The position numbers and the translations under genes are program-made. Of a stretch of 64,000 nt of DNA, positions 1 to 10,279 are shown one piece after another. The notes beneath the pieces were generated by a model. The model had not been told where the DNA came from. It saw only the letters and a program-made list of their open reading frames with translations, and made no database searches. Origin of the DNA: Dendrobium chrysotoxum (taxonomy: Eukaryota; Streptophyta; Magnoliopsida; Asparagales; Orchidaceae); contig CM034305.1 of assembly GCA_019925795.1 (NCBI GenBank), positions 62,360,573 through 62,424,572 of the forward strand. Direction: 5' to 3'. Numbering within the stretch: position 1 is the stretch's first letter; each line of letters begins with the position of its first letter.

Positions 1-2
1 CC

Positions 3-1970
3 GCCAGAAAACTACGCCCTTACTTTCAAGCCCATTCAATTGGAGTTTACACGAATCTGCCGCTAAAAAGCATTCTGCAGAAGCCAGAAGCATCAGGCAG
101 GCTTGTTAAGTGGTATGTAGAACTGGGAGAATTTGATATCCACTACTTGCCTAGACCTGATATTAAATCTCAAGCACTAGCAGATTTCGTAGTTGAATGC
201 ACCGTTCCAATATCTGATGTACAACCGAGTGCTTCACCTTTTTCTCCATGCTGGACGTTGTACGTCGATGAAGCTTCAGGGAGTTCTGGGGCTGGGGCTG
301 GAATTTTATTAATCTCTCCACAGAAGATTACCCTTGAGTACGGGCTTCGACTCAAGTTCCCGGCAACCAACAACATAGCAGAAGACGAGGCCCTTATTGC
401 TGGGTTGAGACTAGCAATTGACTGTGAAGTCCAGAACCTAATAGCCCACACTGATTCCCAACTAGTCGCCTTTCAGGTGGAGGGGGATTTTGATATTCAC
501 AACCCACAATTGGCTCAATATTGTAGCATTGTGAAGCTACTCTTAGCCCGTATAGGGGAGCATCAAATCATACATATCCTCCGAGAATAAAATGCAAGAG
601 CAGACGCTCTTTCTAAACTTGCTACATCAACAACGGGGGACATCTATAAGAGAAGATGTATCGAGGAAATCCACTTTCCAAGCATTCAGGGTCCATGGGT
701 CATACAGTCAATTGACGAGCCAAGAGAGATGTCTTGGATCGAACCCATTTTGTCTTTTCTAAAAGATGGGGTGCTACCCGAAGATCCTATAGCTGCAATA
801 CGACTTCGAAGACAAGCTACAAATTTCACCATTATCAGCAACGAGTTGTATAAGCGCTCCTTCATTGGGCCGTACCTCAAGTGTCTCCCACCATCAGAAG
901 CTGATTACGCGCTTCGAGAAGTTCATTCAGGAGTATGTGGAGAACATCTGGGAGGAAGAGCGTTAGCTTACAAGATCATGAGACAGGGATTCTATTGGCC
1001 TACAATGAAACAGGATGCACTTGAATTCACACGAAAGTGTGAAAACTGTCAACTGCATTCTAACCTCACTCATACACCCGCTCTGGAGCTTGCATCCCTT
1101 CAAAGCCCCTAGCCTTTTGCCCAATGGGGAATTGATATAATGGGACCTTTTCCTATAGCGACTGGACAGCAAAAATTCATTATTTTGGCTGTAGATTACT
1201 TCACCAAATGGGTGGAGGCGGAACCTTTGGCGAAGATTACTGAAGCAAATGCCAAGCAATTCTTATGGAAGAACATAATATGTCGCTTTGACATTCCCGC
1301 AAAAATTGTCACTGATAACGGGACACAGTTCACCGGAAAGATCTTTACATCTTTTTGTAGGGATTTTCATATTCAGCTCATTCACACAGTTGTTGCCCAT
1401 CCTCAAACTAATGGGCAAACAGAGGTTACAAACCGAACAATTCTGAAAGGGCTAAAGACACGCCTAGGGAAGGCTGGGGGGCAATGGGCCGAAGAACTCC
1501 CCAATGTCCTCTGGGCTTATCGGACCACCGCTAGAACTCCTACAGGGGAAACCCCATATAACCTTTGCTTTGGTACAGAAGCAGTCATACCGGTTGATAT
1601 TGGAGTTTCTAGCCACAGAGTTCAGACTTTCGACTTCAAAAGTAACGAGGAGAAGCTTAGAGCAAATTTGGATCTCCTCCCAGAAGTAAGAGATGAAGCC
1701 TCACTCAGAACTACTGCATACCACCAAAGAGTTGCCCGTCACTACAATCGAAGGGTAAAACCTCGCCCTATCACTATTGGGGACTTAGTACTACGAAGCA
1801 TTGAAGCCGTTGGAAAAGGCCCTCAGCGAAATAAGCTCTCCCCCCTCTGGGAGGGTCCTTATTTGGTAGCGGCTATGGTCAAGCCTGGAACCTTCAAACT
1901 GAAGGATGCTGGTGGAAAAATGCTTCCCCGAACTTGGAACGTGGGCAATCTTCGCAAATATTATCAGTAG
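3..1970 (+). pseudogene. Tat retrotransposon pol, C-terminal part (RNase H, second RNase H, integrase)
   Basis: One frame runs from position 3 to the stop at 1968-1970, broken only by two nonsense codons: TAA at 588-590 and TAG at 1110-1112. There is no frameshift. The start is the tail of the RT-associated RNase H and its linker (about 3-200). About 250-590 is a second RNase H fold (LYVDEASGSSGAGAG, then THTDSQLV). About 890-1060 is the integrase HHCC zinc-binding region, ending CENCQ. About 1115-1560 is the integrase core with catalytic Asp in GIDIMGPF, Asp in TDNGTQF, and Glu in NGQTEV. The C-terminal part ends RTWNVGNLRKYYQ. Family comparison suggests that the first stop replaces a Glu codon and the second a Trp codon (TGG to TAG). 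Both would truncate the polyprotein before the integrase core. Confidence 0.93.
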
Positions 1971-2682
1971 GAGTTGATATTACTATCTGACTATGTGTTA
2001 TGTTTGTCTTATATTTTATCTTCTCCTGTAGTCATGTTATAAAGTTTTTCGTACATCCCTTATGTGTTGATTATAGAAGAACTTTTTTCTTGTATCCCTA
2101 AGTTATTCTAGGGAACTGCTATCTCATATTACGAAGCAATATGATATTCACTTTGTCGTGCTAATGTTTCTTCTCTCCAAACTCTTTTTCTGTGATTCGA
2201 GAAGTACACAATCTATATTGTATCTCAATCACTGAATGATCAATCCCAGGGGGATTTGATCCGACCTCTTCCGCACAGGTTAATGTCATCAAGCAAAGGC
2301 TTTGACTGACAATCTTGGATAGGTCAAGTATCCTAGGAGGATATCTTGAATATCAAAATCATTTGATGATCAATCCCAAAGGGAGTTGATCTGACCTTTT
2401 TTCGGACAGGTTAAGGGTATCAAGCAAATGCTTTCACTAATAACCCCGGATAGGTCAAAATCTTTAAAGAAAGGGATGTCTCACATTTGCTCAAGTCAAA
2501 AAGAGCTCATTAGAATACTCTCATCCAAACTGAAGTAAAACTAAGTGAATTTCATTTGCATGTGAGAAAAGAACATCAACAACATCTTTATATATCACCG
2601 AACATTAAGTACACCAGATAGAAACATCAACATCGAGCATATATACAATCACTAGAAAGAAATCAAAGTGATACAAAACATC
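1971..2682 (+). repeat. Tat 3' UTR with two 130-bp tandem repeats
   Basis: Non-coding spacer between the pol stop and the antisense ORF. Two similar units start at 2238 and 2368 (period 130). Each opens with a short inverted repeat (2238-2261 and 2368-2391), followed by a block containing caggttaa, atcaagcaaa and ggataggtca. The same block recurs four to five times in the minus-strand Tat derivative at 53860-54345, so it is a family feature. Tandem repeats in this part of the element are typical of Tat elements. Confidence 0.8.
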
Positions 2683-4385
2683 CTACAGAATCTCAACATC
2701 ATCCTCGTCCTCTTCTAAGGCAAAAGCTCGCTGCAACTCACTCTCCAGCTCTTCACCACCAGAGTCTGAAGAAGCATCACCAGAAGCCTGGCTAGGAGTC
2801 AACCCCTCGATCTCCGCTCCGGTCTTGCGATGTACTGTCCGAACACCCTTCATGAAGCCCCTGATGAAGCCATCCTCTGCGCACTCTGCCTCCAAGGCCT
2901 TCACCTCCACGTCATAAATATGACTGCGAGCCTCCTGAATGTGGTCCTCAATAATGATCTTGAAAGCATAAGATTTCTTGAACTCTTTAATAACTGCTGA
3001 CGGCAACTGCTGGGCCTCCTTCTCGGACAGTACGCTCTGAAACCTCTCATTCTCAGCCTCAAGGACTTCCTGAGTCTTTTCCTGCTGCTTGATCGTCGCT
3101 TGTGCCTCCACCAACTCTATATGCAGACGATCCATCCTTTCATTCTGAGAAGAGACTGAAGTGATCTTGTTCGCCAACTCTGTTCTACACCCCTCAAGCT
3201 GATCCTCCACCACCTTCATCTCCTTCACTTTACTGTCATATTTCTTCTTGTACTCTCCCTGAAGCTATTTAACCTTCACAAACTCTTTGTTCCAATCGTT
3301 CAGAGTCTTGGTCATTACAAGCTTGAAATCAGAATACTGAGACAAGAAAAATATCAGAAATATATTCCTTAAGAAATGTAAAAAAGGAGAAGAAGTAAAG
3401 GAGAACTCACCAACTCCTCAGCCCGTCGGCGGCCGATGCACTGATGGTTCAACACATCTTCTGGAATATATGACTTGGATGGAGAAGCTCGGGGACCTTT
3501 GCTAGCAACTGTCAAAACCTCATCTACCCTCTTCTTCCTCGATGCCTGCAAACCTTCCTCGCTCCCTGGTCGCTTGGAGTGGTTCTTTTGGGGAACCACT
3601 TCTGGAACTCTAGCAGACTTCTTCAACATTTGAGCATGTGATCTCCCTGCTTGAGTAGATAATCCGACCTTGAACAAGTACTCCTCATCTACATATCTAC
3701 TCAAGTAACGCACCTCGTAGTGTAGAGCATCTAAATCAAGGAGCTTGAGTATCATCAACAAATCTTCTGCTCCAATATGAAGGGGGACAGGTAGCTCTTT
3801 CAACTTCACCCATTTCTCCTGAAGACCCCAATCATTCACATAAAAGAAGTTATTGATCCAGCCTTTCGAGGGGTCTCGGGTACGGATGTCCAACCACTTG
3901 GACCTGAATGAAATACGCCCCTGCGCGTCGCTAAAAAGACGCCCCATCCGAGAAAGGCACTCTGAGGAAAGTACCACTCCATGGTCTCTGAAAAGCACAA
4001 TCAGGCCCATCACGATCGACATAGCTCTGTAGGAAAATTGAGACAAGCATACCCCACAAATCGTCAGAATGTCGATCAGTTCGAAAGAAGGAAGAAATCG
4101 TAGTCCCGCTCGCAGACTAAATTCATACACCGTCACATATCCCGGGGGAGGGAAGCAGTCGCGATCGGTTCTGGCCGGCACCTTCACCACCAAATTATTA
4201 GGAAAATAAAATTTTTTCCTAAATGAGATGAAAGAGTCCTCAGTGACGGTGGAAATCACATCGTCAGCCTTCGGCGCCTTTTGGGTCCTCTTTGGAACTT
4301 CAGATCGTTGCGCAGGACGGTCTTCTGAAGGATTTTTTGAGGAGGCAGGATCACCCATTTTGCTTCCTTTACTAAAGAGGGGCAC
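2683..4385 (-). pseudogene. Antisense ORF of the Tat element (gypsy-type putative transposase domain), spliced
   Basis: The ORF runs opposite to the element's own pol. Exon 1 is 4385-3411; its residues 75-135 (FPPPGYVTVYEF, LRAGLRF, then YRAMSIVMGLIVLF) resemble the plant domain named 'putative gypsy type transposon' (PF04195). A GTGAGT donor follows directly at 3410 and an acceptor (cttgtctcag) ends at 3337, giving a 74-nt intron. Exon 2 (3336-2683) continues in frame and encodes a coiled coil, then an acidic C-terminus rich in Ser and Glu. One in-frame TAG at 3267-3265, probably a former CAG, breaks exon 2. The gene has its own TATA box 240 bp upstream. Tat elements are known to carry such antisense ORFs; the function is unknown. 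Splicing is inferred from sequence only. Confidence 0.8.
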
Positions 4386-4627
4386 AAATCTAAGTAGGGA
4401 AAATCATCTACGAAAGACTGCAGAAAGCCTCCGAAGTAGGAAGAAAAAGGGAGGAAGAACTGAGAGAGGAAGGGGGAAAGCCGCTAACTTCTGCGCAAAA
4501 GGAGGGGCGCCGAATCAAGTAGGGAAAGTCACCTACTTAAAAATGACGGAAAGCCTCAGAATGCCAAAAGCTAGAAGGCTAGGAGAGGAGGAAGAGAGGA
4601 GCGTTTTGTCCCCTACCCCAAGGGGTG

Positions 4628-4635
4628 TATTTATA
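4628..4635 (-). promoter_or_regulatory. TATA box of the antisense ORF
   Basis: On the minus strand the sequence reads CTATAAATA, a near-ideal plant TATA box, about 240 bp upstream of the ATG at 4385. It suggests that the antisense ORF is transcribed from its own internal promoter, not from the LTR. The site is seen directly; its activity is inferred. Confidence 0.6.
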
Positions 4636-4844
4636 GGATGAAAAAGGGAGAGAAAGAGAGGGAAAAATTGAAAAAAGAGGGGAAAAATGTTTGAAAATTG
4701 GAGGGAGGAGGTTTCTAGAAGAAAGTTCGAATTTTTCTGAATTTTTTCGAAATTTTTTGGAATTTTTTCGGATTTTTTCTGAATTTTTTGAGTTTGGAAA
4801 ATCCATGCAGGCCCCACGTTTTTAAAATATATATATATAATGGG

Positions 4845-4975
4845 GGGGCAGCAACTGCCGCGCGCGCCCCTTACCAGCGCTCGCGCGTGCGCCGCCGGCG
4901 GCGGCTGCCGGAGGCGGCTGCCGGAGGCGGCTGCCGGAGGCCAGCCGGCCGGCCGGCCGGTTCGGCCGCCTACAC
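4845..4975. repeat. GC-rich minisatellite upstream of the antisense promoter
   Basis: This short stretch of about 80% GC stands out against AT-rich surroundings. It contains three direct copies of a 13-base unit (ggcggctgccgga) at about 4900-4940, followed by a ccgg run. It lies between the TATA box of the antisense ORF and the 3' LTR. Confidence 0.75.
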
Positions 4976-5202
4976 ATTATCGGGCTCGGATTTCGGGCCT
5001 GGACGGTCCAAATTTGACGTTTTTGGGGTCCCCAGACACATTTTTCGACGTTCCGGACTCAATTTTGGCACTTTCAGAGCTCAACGGGGCCTCTATGATT
5101 AGGATCGAGCAAACATTTAATTTTTGGAACGCAATTTTTTGCGATTCGGCCAATGTAAAATATCGGAACAAGTATTTTTGGATTCGTGGAGCTTCGACGT
5201 CC

Positions 5203-5219
5203 GAAAATAGGGGGGCAAC
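5203..5219 (+). other. Polypurine tract
   Basis: Purine run gaaaatagggggg followed by caac, directly before the LTR start (TG at 5220). This is the expected place and composition for the plus-strand primer of an LTR retrotransposon. Confidence 0.7.
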
Positions 5220-6229
5220 TGATGTATCGCCAAAAAATCATCTTGATCGGGCACGAATCTCGAGGAAAAACTCAAGTTGGAAACTTCAAAAATTAATTTG
5301 GAGACCATTTAAACTCCGATTTCAGCAAGCTTATAGTCGAACTGAGCGTCTCGGAAATACGAATCCAACAACACCAAATTCGACTCAATCCAAGCTCAAA
5401 TGAGTCCAAATCAAGTACCTGAAGCGCTGTCGGAAGCATCGAACAGAAATTTGAGTTACCAAACGGTCTCCGATTTTGACGAGCTTATAGTCGAATCGAG
5501 CGGCTCGACGAGACAAATCCAACGATCCCAAGATCGTAGAATTCTGATATCGTTAAGACCTTAAGATGCTCAATCAACGGTTCATGATCGAGGGATTCAA
5601 TATCAGCCGTTCATCCGGATCACTCCTTATTTGCCCCTGATCCCTCATCTATTTACGGGCTATGCCACTCCAGAAAAATTATAAATAGCCCCTCATTTCT
5701 CTTAAGAAAGGGACCAAGCCAAGAAGAGAAGAAGAGAAGGAAGAGAAGAAGAGAAGAGAAGTCTAAGAGGGAACACTCCTCCTCGACCACCGCCAGAACA
5801 CCGCCGGAACTCCGCCGGTACACCACCGAAGCACCACCGGGCGCCCGAGGGACGCCGGAGCTCTGCCCGACACGGGAGCAACATCGGAATTCTGCCCGAC
5901 GCCCAAGTAACGCCGGACTTCTTTCCAAGTGACGTCGGAATTCTGCTCGACACCCGAGTGACGTTGGAACTCTGCTTGGCCTTGTAACTGATACTCATTG
6001 TAATCTGATCGTCCTGAACTTAAAGGACGAATCAGCCTCGTGTATTTCAAACAATACTAGTGGAACTCTTTCAACTGGGCGTGTCCCCGTGGTTTTTTCC
6101 CTTTCCAGGGTTTTCCACGTAAAAATTCTGGTGTTACTATTTCAATTCTATTTGTGTGCTGGATATACGTACAATGCTGAGACGGAAAATTAAAATCTAT
6201 CGCCGCTTATATTTCAGTCCGCTACAACA
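5220..6229 (+). repeat. 3' LTR of the Tat element (1010 bp)
   Basis: Begins TGATGTATC and ends CTACAACA, and matches the solo LTR at 48777-49971 at both ends and along its length. A TATA box (TATAAATAG) lies at 5680-5688. Unlike the other copies it has almost none of the cttctgacctccgtcgcc minisatellite after the TATA box, only a degenerate GC-rich run of ccgccgg-type units (5780-5970). It is therefore the shortest LTR of the family here. Confidence 0.9.
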
Positions 6230-6479
6230 TTAAAATTCCCACCAACATGCCAAGGAATGGTACAATTAGCAGCAAAAAACAAAGAGATATGAGTCACAGA
6301 GTAACAACACCAGCTTTCAATGTGTCTGCATTCACAGAAGAGCATTCCTATATACACAGAATATTTATATGAGGAAATGCTCTTTAAATCAACCCAGCAG
6401 CCCCATCTTGGCAATTCATTATCATCTTTTTTAGTTCTTTGAATTTTTTATTTGAATAGCATATAAAATCTAAATATCA

Positions 6480-6615
6480 TAGAGTAAATAGGTTGAGATA
6501 GAATTATTTAGTGGCCTGGAAAAGCACTAAGAAGCTGATTCCTAGTAAAAAAATTTTAATTTTTGTACTAAGAAGCTGCTTTAAGAAGCAAAAAGAAAGC
6601 TGTCCCAAACAAAAC
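6480..6615 (-). mobile_element. MITE fragment, same family as 47919-48047
   Basis: Read on the minus strand, this contains tttgggacagctttcttt followed by a tgcttcttaaa block and a ttagta block. These are shared with the clearer MITE at 47919-48047 and with 22075-22200. The ends are decayed and no target duplication is visible. Confidence 0.5.
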
Positions 6616-6818
6616 TTTATCTCTAGTAAAAATTGTCATAAAAGAAAAGAAGCATTAAGAGAACTCACTTGAATCAGCTCTAAAGTTGATTACATCCTAC
6701 TAAGCTCAGATTCAATAACCAGCTACTTGTTATCAGACTTGGCACAAAAGTAGTAATTATTTCAAAAAAATAAATTGGAAATGCAAATCTCTATTAATAA
6801 ACAGACAGGAGACCATAC

Positions 6819-7210
6819 CCAATAAAAGCAGTAACAAAGACCAACCAGAAGCCTTTGCATCCCAGCGATAAGTGAGCTATGCTTCCTCTGTGCGGAGAAA
6901 ATAAAACGAATAAGTCATCAGAATATATACATTTATTCTAATCTAGTTAAGAGAAAATCTTTAGTCGCCCTTTAGCGAGAGAAAATAGAGAGAGAGAGAG
7001 AGGGGGGGGGGGGGGGGGGGGCGCAAGCCCTCTTGAGAAAACCGAAGTAGGGATAAGCATCAGGGCAGCGATGGATTGACGGTAGAAGACGAATATCATT
7101 GGTCGAAGCCCTGCCGTCAGTGCGGCTTTGGTGAAGATTGCCTTGAAAGCAAATGTTATTTGGACGAGGACTATGGTAAGAACTGGCTTGTGCTCATCAA
7201 GCTTTGCCAC
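6819..7210 (-). pseudogene. WAT1/EamA-like transporter, first two exons only
   Basis: Exon 1 (7210-7031) encodes a first membrane helix of the plant drug/metabolite transporter superfamily (KPVLTIVLVQITFAFKAIF, then VFYRQSIAALMLIP), typical of WAT1-related (nodulin MtN21) proteins. Exon 2 (6887-6819), between a cag acceptor and a GT donor, encodes GCKGFWLVFVTAFIG in a compatible phase. The likely start codon reads GTG (7210-7208), not ATG. Exon 1 runs into a 20-base G tract with no GT donor at its end, and no later exons are seen before the Tat LTR at 6229. It is best read as a broken gene fragment, possibly cut off by the Tat insertion. The family call is good for exon 1 and moderate for exon 2. 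Confidence 0.6.
6987..7021. repeat. (AG)n microsatellite with 20-base G run
   Basis: A GA-repeat leads into 20 uninterrupted G at 7002-7021, inside the decayed transporter. The run could form a G-quadruplex and is also prone to length error in sequencing. Confidence 0.9.
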
Positions 7211-7219
7211 TGCCTCGTC

Positions 7220-7993
7220 TTGGCCCGCGCCTCTCTCTCTCTCTCTCCAGTTAGCGAAACAAGGTCGCGAATTTGCCTCTTCTGGATGCCCCGTACACTG
7301 CCTAGGGACCATTTACCCACTGATACAGACGTTCAATTTTTTCTTATGGGAAAAGTCTGACGAACAGTAATGGTGATGTGTGTGTTTATTTTTTTTTTTT
7401 TTCTGAGGAGAAATCGAGATCAAGTAATGAAGAGAAACTATGCCGACGGCAACGCTTCGGCGAGCCGGCAGCGGAGGGCGGTTGACGATGGCTGAGGGAA
7501 TCGGAAGAGGCCGCGGTTAATCAGTAATCGCCGGCCATTTCTAAAAATAAGAGTTTTTTTTTTTAAGTCAAATTTTAGCTTGAATTTATTTTATTTCAAA
7601 TTAAATATAAATAAAATTAAAAAGAATTATGCGCACAACATCAAAATTTACTTTTTATATATTTAATATATAAATTTTACTATTGATAAAACATAATATT
7701 TTATTAATTTAGATTTCATTTGAAACATTTTTGTACTATTTTTACAATAATTTTTTAATATAATTTTTTTTAATAATAAAAGACAGTGGATAAAGTTAAC
7801 AGAGAGGATGAGGTGGTGTTATTACTTGAATTTCATTTGAATTTGATTTCTCATATGAAAAAATCATTAAGAGTGCATAATCAAATATTCAAAAAATTTG
7901 GAGTTAGTTAAGTCAGCCTCATTCAAGCTAATATGCCTCGATTATTTGGTCTCAGCTTAAATGGGACTCGTCAATCTATTAGTGAACTCCCCT
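7220..7993. other. No gene recognised
   Basis: Contains a CT microsatellite (about 7230-7250), a short GC-rich stretch (7440-7530) and AT-rich DNA. I see no coding signal that I can support. Confidence 0.6.
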
Positions 7994-9798
7994 TGTTATA
8001 ACTCTAAAATTTTAAACAAATATAATTTGATCTATAGTAATAAAAAATTATTTCATGAGTTATTATAAGTCCAAATTAGAAATCATCTTTGTCATAACAT
8101 AGATATTGTTGTTCTCTAATTATAATAATTTTTGGGCATTTATGCAATTCCTTAAGAAATTGGTACATGTCGCTACAAGTGAATTTTTTGGAACCGTTGG
8201 ATATCCGTTTTGTAAATCATTTTACCAAATCATTTTAGACATATTTAGTTAACTTATGAATATTTTTCCATAATTTTTTGTATTAGGATTTGAAGATATA
8301 AAAAGAGTTTTATGAATTTTATGCTAAAATCTTAGAATAGCTACATTTATACCCTTATATTAATTTATTATAAAATCTAATCCTACTTTCATAAACTAAT
8401 AAATTTCTTTTGTTTTCCTTCTCATTTCCTTTAACTTAGAGCTCATAGGCAAAATTAATTGAAAAAGAGAGGAGAGAAAAGGAAAAAAAGCTACGTTTTA
8501 ACGATTATAGAGTCATTTTTGTCCGTCGACCCGGTTGAAAAATTTGCTCGTCCCGAGGTAAGTTATATTTTGTCTATTTCAATTTTTAATAACTTAATAT
8601 TTTTTAGATTTTTTCAATTAAATTTGTATTTCAATTACCAAAAAATGAGGATAATTTTATTTTAGTAAAATTTTCGCTGCGTAATTTTTTATATATTATA
8701 GAGATTGAAATTATGAATATTTTGAGTATTTTCTAAAAAATTTTAGCTTAGTCATTTTGAAAAAGCAATGATTTTTATTAATTCAAAATTTTATTTTAAC
8801 ATCTAAAAATAATATTTTAATTTAATTAAAGCTTCAGAATATTATTATACACAATCTAAAGATAATTTGGTTATATTTTAAAATAGTGAATTTTTGCTTA
8901 GTAGTATTTTTGTTGCCTAGCATTAGAACATTTTGACACTTTTTGAATTAAGTCAAATTATGTTTTATTTAATGAAATATATTAAATATGTGTATAACAT
9001 TAAAAGAAATATGATATTGTGGAAGTGAGAAAGGATTTTGTTATGTCTGAGTCAGTGGGTTGTCGAGGTGGGATTATGTTATAGAAGAGCCGGTGGGCTA
9101 CTGAGGTGGGATTCTGTTATGCTATACCAGGTGGGATGCCGAGGTGGAGTTTTGATATAACATGTTATGTTATGTTGGAGCTAGTGGGATATCGAGGTGA
9201 GATTCTGATATGAGATGTGTTATGATGCTGGAGCCTAAGGTCTATTCTAAAAATTGATATATATAAGATATTGATTTATATTTTAGTTTCAATATAGTTC
9301 ATTGATTAATTAAATACAATCAATATTAATATATATTTCAGTTCAACATTTCGTACAGTACTTCAATTTATTATTACAGTATAGTATTTTTAGTTATTTT
9401 AGTTTCAGTTATTAATTTTTATTTTAGGCTGTGATATCCTACTAAGCCGTATTAGCTCACTACTGTTTTTTCTTTCATTTTTAGGTCAGGAAAAGATAAG
9501 GAGTGAGCTGAGTAGTTTTGATAGCAGGCTCCGATCTATATTGTAAGTATATTTGGTTAGTTTTATTTTTGACAGGCTTGACTTTTTTGTGTTATCTGTT
9601 GCCAAGCGTTGTTGTAGATATATCATATTGTACATGTATTTTTGGATGATATAAAAAAAATCATATTTGAGATTCAGTAGTCTTTCGCTTTGAAAGTTTT
9701 ATTTTAGTGATTCTTCAATCAAATCTTGGGGTCAATCTTGCCATAGTTCGATATTATATGACCTATGGTATTGAGCCATATCAGGTTAGGTTATAATA
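7994..9798 (+). repeat. Decayed 5' LTR of a Tekay-like chromovirus
   Basis: Aligned by eye with the minus-strand LTR at 57483-59255. Shared landmarks are the tataatttttgggca block and cttaagaaat (about 8120-8160), the gggattatg-type repeats (about 9045-9235), the tagctca and ggaaaagataag blocks (about 9440-9520), and an end resembling gacctat plus ggttgggttgtgaca (about 9760-9798). The length of about 1.8 kb agrees with the 1773 bp of the other LTR. The start (TG at 7994) is approximate. A PBS and gag follow in the expected order. Confidence 0.65.
9045..9235 (+). repeat. Degenerate tandem repeats within the chromovirus LTR
   Basis: Three to four imperfect units around ggtgggat, ccgaggtgg and gattctgttatg. 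The related LTR on the minus strand has three copies of an equivalent unit at 58082-58260, so an internal repeat is a trait of this LTR family. Confidence 0.6.
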
Positions 9799-9805
9799 AG
9801 CTTTT

Positions 9806-9817
9806 TTGTATCAAAGC
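9806..9817 (+). other. Primer binding site, initiator tRNA-Met type
   Basis: TTGTATCAAAGC differs from the common plant PBS TGGTATCAGAGC at two positions and lies just after the inferred LTR end. This is where reverse transcription of the element would have been primed. Confidence 0.6.
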
Positions 9818-10279
9818 AAGGTTGGAGAAGCAAATCATAATAGATCATCCATATAATTTAATATGTAGAAGTGATATGATTCTTAATAGTTTTGGGTGCT
9901 CATTTTATTTATTTTTCATATACATGTGTCACATAACAGTTGTGTTCAGTATATTTGAGATGGTTGATCCATCTCAACCAGATCTTAATATGACCAATGG
10001 TAAGAGCTCTAATAAGACAGCTCCAGTATAGGGTACAACTCCTGTGATTTATTTTGAGGTAGTTTTTTATATTGCAGGTTTGATAGCATAACTAGTAGGT
10101 GAGGCTCAAACACAGGTTTCTGGTACCCACCCTGATGACATGGATAGGTATTTATGGAATTTCATGAGATTATAGTTTCCTAGACTTTCAGGTGTCATTA
10201 AACCTAGAGTAATTGAGGATTGGCTGATGAGAATGAAGAAGATTTTGGATGGGATGCATTGTCCTTCTGAGAGGAGAGT

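Larger units (their letters stand above)
1..6229 (+). mobile_element. Tat-lineage Ty3/gypsy retrotransposon, 3' part
   Basis: The left part of the element lies outside the window. Visible in order: end of the RT-linked RNase H, a second RNase H, integrase, a 3' UTR with tandem repeats, an ORF on the opposite strand, a purine-rich tract and a 3' LTR ending at 6229. A second RNase H between RT and integrase, plus an antisense ORF before the 3' LTR, is known from the Tat lineage (Retand/Grande/RIRE2-like) of plant Ty3/gypsy elements. Two in-frame stops in pol and one in the antisense ORF show that this copy is dead. The target-site duplication cannot be checked because the 5' end is missing; the five bases after the LTR are ttaaa. 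Confidence 0.9.

Noticed and set aside
4228..4641. 137-codon + ORF
   Set aside because: It is the shadow of exon 1 and leader of the antisense ORF on the other strand and has no motif of its own.
6214..6414. Minus ORF ending PWHVGGNFNVV, like the LINE endonuclease motif PW-x-x-G-D-F-N
   Set aside because: Only about 12 residues fit, and the match runs across the Tat LTR boundary at 6229. Too short to call.
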